62,520 bases of DNA, taken from assembly GCA_902493835.1 (NCBI GenBank), contig CABURG010000001.1:1-62520 (forward strand), written 5' to 3'. A program made the position numbers and the translations under genes. Positions 60,318-62,520 of this stretch are shown here, in pieces (positions within the stretch are counted from its first letter, which is position 1; each line of letters starts with the position of its first letter). Source of the DNA: an uncultured Collinsella sp. (GTDB lineage Bacteria > Actinomycetota > Coriobacteriia > Coriobacteriales > Coriobacteriaceae). Under the pieces are notes generated by a model. It worked only from the letters and a program-made list of their open reading frames with translations, made no database searches and was not told the origin of the DNA.

Positions 60318-61238
60318 ATGCCCAAACGATTACTGAACATGTCCGCATCCGATTTTGCCGCCACGTCACCCATGGATCTAAAGCAGGCAATTCTGGCCTC
60401 CGAGGGACGTACCATCATGGCGGAAAACGTACCCTCTTCCCAATTTCTCAGCGGCGTTACTAATGCAGAAATCGAACGTGCCGCAGGTGCCGACCTGCTT
60501 CTGTTTAACGCGTTCGATGTGTTCGATCCAGTTATTGCCGGTATTCCAGATGATCTCAATGAAAACCCGGTCACTTGGGTGAAGCGAGCATGCGGAAGGC
60601 CGATTGGCGTCAATCTGGAGCCAGTTGATAACGAGGCAGAGATGTCTGAATCCCGTACGGAAATCCCCATGGGTCGTCGCGTCTCTCCCAAGACCTTAGA
60701 AAAGGCTAACGAACTCGGATTTGATTTTATCTGCCTGACGGGCAACCCTGGAACTGGCGTCTCCAACGATGCGATCGCCCATTCAATCAAACTCTCCAAA
60801 GAGCATTTCAATGGCCTGATCATAGCCGGAAAAATGCATGGAGCAGGCGTTGCGGAACCTGTCATGACGCTCGAAATAGCGCGCGAGTTTGTTGACCTCG
60901 GTGTCGATATCCTTCTCGTGCCAGCCCCCTACACCGTCCCCTGCTTCCAAGAAGCAGACCTGCGCGCCATCGTAGACTTTGTACGATCCTACAACGTAGG
61001 CAAGTCAATTGAAGAGAAGGTTCTCGTCATGGCGGCGAACGGGACGAGTCAAGACTCTTGCGACAGCGAGACCATTAAGAAAATAGGCCTTGCAGCAAAA
61101 GCAGCCGGCGCTGACCTCCAACATATCGGGGACTCCATGAACGGTATTTGCCTGCCCCAGAATATCTTCACGCTCGGACAAGCCCTTCGTGGATACAGGC
61201 ATCAGATCATCATGCTGAGCCGCTCTGTGATACGTTAA
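60318..61238 (+). CDS. Conserved PTS-associated protein, TIM-barrel-like
   Basis: This 306-residue cytoplasmic protein is of a family often next to lactose/cellobiose PTS genes (DUF7916-type, by memory). It begins MPKRLLNMSASDFA, then LASEGRTIMAENV, TNAEIERAAGADLLLFNAFD, FDFICLTGNPGTGVSN and HGAGVAEPVMTLEIAREFVD. The alternating beta/alpha pattern suits a TIM barrel such as PEP mutase-like enzymes. No catalytic role is established. The GntR gene follows 55 bases downstream. Confidence 0.7.
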   Translation: MPKRLLNMSASDFAATSPMDLKQAILASEGRTIMAENVPSSQFLSGVTNAEIERAAGADLLLFNAFDVFDPVIAGIPDDLNENPVTWVKRACGRPIGVNLEPVDNEAEMSESRTEIPMGRRVSPKTLEKANELGFDFICLTGNPGTGVSNDAIAHSIKLSKEHFNGLIIAGKMHGAGVAEPVMTLEIAREFVDLGVDILLVPAPYTVPCFQEADLRAIVDFVRSYNVGKSIEEKVLVMAANGTSQDSCDSETIKKIGLAAKAAGADLQHIGDSMNGICLPQNIFTLGQALRGYRHQIIMLSRSVIR

Positions 61239-61292
61239 GGTTACCTTGCCCACGTTACATCCCGACTGAGGCAACCATCAGGTATAACCAAC

Positions 61293-62030
61293 ATGCAAAC
61301 TGAGGCTCTAATGCTCGATACACACGAAAAACGGCCACTCTATTTACAGCTCACCGACGCGCTGCTCAAGCAGATCGTCGATGAATATCAAGCAGACGAT
61401 AAACTTCCAACAGAAATGGAACTCTGCGACGAATACGCCGTAAGCAGAACAACCGTCCGACTTGCCATGAGTGAGCTGGAGCGTCGTGGAAGTATCTATC
61501 GAATCCAAGGTAAGGGATCGTTTGTTGCACCGAAACGCGTTAGCGAGCTCAATTCACTTTTAGACTTTGACTTTGCAAGCCATTGCGATGGCGTTGATCC
61601 GGATGCCATCACCAAACATTTCGGCGGCCTCACATCAGGTCGTCCAATTTCCGTAATGATGCTCCAACAATTTGGATGTCAAAGTCGCGATGAAATTCAG
61701 CGTCTTGAATTGACCTACGAACTTGAAGGCAGCTTCATAGGCGCTGATACGTTCTTCATTTCAAAGTCGCGCGTTCCGAATAACCAGTTAGATTTTCAGG
61801 CATTTAGCAGAATCATGAACGACTTGTCCAAGTCTATCCAATCTGTTAGGGAAAGCTATAGAGCACGTCAGCTTAGCGATTCCGAAGCCAGTAATTATGG
61901 TGTTGCAAAACTTCCGGTCATCGAACTGACTCATTATGCTTACGACTCCGGAGGCAAACTAATCTCAATTGTCTGCCGCACCGTCTTAACTGGGCGAATC
62001 CCTTATCAAAACTTTATTTTCAAGTCCTAA
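61293..62030 (+). CDS. GntR/HutC-family transcriptional regulator
   Basis: This 245-residue protein has an N-terminal winged helix (PLYLQLTDALLKQIVDEYQA then LCDEYAVSRTTVRLAMSELE) and a C-terminal UTRA ligand-binding domain (about residues 90-240). It probably controls the fourth PTS module in response to a phosphosugar. An earlier start than ATG 61293 is not apparent; ATG 61311 is an alternative. Codons are A/T-richer than in most of the window. Confidence 0.9.
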   Translation: MQTEALMLDTHEKRPLYLQLTDALLKQIVDEYQADDKLPTEMELCDEYAVSRTTVRLAMSELERRGSIYRIQGKGSFVAPKRVSELNSLLDFDFASHCDGVDPDAITKHFGGLTSGRPISVMMLQQFGCQSRDEIQRLELTYELEGSFIGADTFFISKSRVPNNQLDFQAFSRIMNDLSKSIQSVRESYRARQLSDSEASNYGVAKLPVIELTHYAYDSGGKLISIVCRTVLTGRIPYQNFIFKS

Positions 62031-62043
62031 TGTTCTTTTTCTT

Positions 62044-62185
62044 TTGTCTCGATCTGTAACACGTAGCCGAGTTTTTAAGTCCTAACCGTTACAGATCGAG
62101 ACAAACAAGGTAGGCCCCGCCGAATTGTCTCAATCTGTAACATCTGGTTGGTGGTTTCACCCCTACCTGTTACAGGTTGAGACGA
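62044..62185. repeat. Palindromic repeat C, cluster 4 (two units)
   Basis: Units at 62044-62106 and 62125-62185, arms TGTCTCGATCTGTAACA and variants. They lie between the convergent GntR gene and the DeoR tail. Confidence 0.85.
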
Positions 62186-62302
62186 TTTGATAGTGGAGTC
62201 CTTATTTGCGCGTCATATCGCGTAGCGCTGACGCGCTGGTTTCCACAATGACAGGAGGTAAAAGTCCTCCCGCATCACCCGTTGGCAATCCCGTAGCGAT
62301 AA

Positions 62303-62419
62303 CTAGCAAATAACCCGCGTATGCTCCTCGATGGCGGCGCGGTCCTCGACCGAGATACTCGGCTCGCACACCACGGCGTCCAGGCTGTCCAGGCGGCAGA
62401 AGGTGTAGAAGTCCGGTTT
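62303..62419 (-). CDS. C-terminal tail of a DeoR-family regulator (cut at junction)
   Basis: The frame KPDFYTFCRLDSLDAVVCEP to a TAG stop at 62303 matches the conserved end of DeoR regulators (normally after DSSKIG). The upstream part is cut off at 62419 by an abrupt change to cardiolipin synthase sequence. A nearby decayed DeoR copy (57780-58175) breaks just where this one begins, and a 14-bp sequence TATTTGCGCGTCAT lies beside both (57766 and 62203). Confidence 0.65.
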   Translation of the reverse strand, partial: KPDFYTFCRLDSLDAVVCEPSISVEDRAAIEEHTRVIC

Positions 62420-62520
62420 ATGTATGATGGCATGTGTGCCATTTCGATGCTCCCTTACGATTATCCGGAACTCATCAGAAGTTATGGAATCCAGTGTAAG
62501 ATGTCTAACAAGATCAAACC
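62414..62520 (+). CDS. Cardiolipin synthase fragment, foreign end piece
   Basis: The frame starting at 62414 reads RFMYDGMCAISMLPYDYPEL then IRSYGIQCKMSNKIK. It matches phospholipase-D-type cardiolipin synthases just before the first HKD motif. Base composition is more A/T-rich than the adjoining DeoR tail, and it has no start or stop here. It continues past the window end and is probably from another organism. Confidence 0.65.

Noticed and set aside
57766..62216. Integrative element with att sites (14-bp direct repeat)
   Set aside because: No integrase, excisionase or tRNA end is present, and the repeat is short. Kept only as a duplication border.

Overview
The window is GC-rich (third codon positions mostly G or C) and reads as a gut Coriobacteriia genome, most likely Collinsella. 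The evidence is an agmatine deiminase / putrescine carbamoyltransferase / APC antiporter block, several LuxR regulators with multi-spanning membrane N-termini, lactose-family PTS genes with a tagatose-6-phosphate pathway, and dense intergenic palindromic repeats. The species is inferred from content, not from a marker gene. No rRNA, tRNA, CRISPR array or transposase was seen.

Both ends look chimeric. Bases 1-191 encode part of a YesM-type histidine kinase with a different base composition, joined in frame to an ABC exporter that lacks its N-terminus. Bases 62414-62520 encode an internal piece of a cardiolipin synthase, joined to the tail of a DeoR regulator.

Layout. 0.2-3.9 kb: heterodimeric ABC exporter. 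4.4-6.6 kb: DAHP synthase and an acetyltransferase. 6.6-7.4 kb: gene remnants. 7.6-9.7 kb: agmatine deiminase divergent from a LuxR regulator. 10-16.1 kb: DUF4143-type ATPase, MATE exporter, amidohydrolase, membrane LuxR regulator, small Cys-containing ORF. 16.2-23.5 kb: agmatine/putrescine block (two APC transporters, a frameshifted agmatine deiminase, ptcA, membrane LuxR). 23.7-27.9 kb: FtsX-type ABC pair, then a Nudix-Vsr fusion. 28.4-31.8 kb: 153-bp palindrome, class II aldolase, DeoR regulator, A-type flavoprotein. 31.9-36.1 kb: LacI with galK-galT. 36.4-41.4 kb: lacC, lacX, lacB, lacA, a membrane protein and one PTS EIIA.

41.6-56.1 kb holds three consecutive cassettes. Each has a LacI repressor divergent from a PTS EIICB and a GH1 6-phospho-beta-glycosidase. 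A Fic protein with a long palindrome over its ribosome-binding site follows, then a fourth PTS module with a conserved TIM-barrel-like protein and a GntR regulator. Each module is followed by a cluster of the same roughly 60-bp palindromic repeat (clusters at 46.3, 51.3, 56.2 and 62.0 kb; nine units in all).

Functionally, beta-galactosides enter as 6-phosphates through the EIICB proteins, probably sharing the single EIIA. GH1 enzymes cleave them. Galactose-6-phosphate then passes through LacAB, LacC and the class II aldolase, while free galactose uses GalK/GalT. The four LacI paralogues each have their own operator variant beside the genes they face, and a second motif (ACCGTTCACSG) recurs across the regulatory regions, suggesting a shared global regulator.
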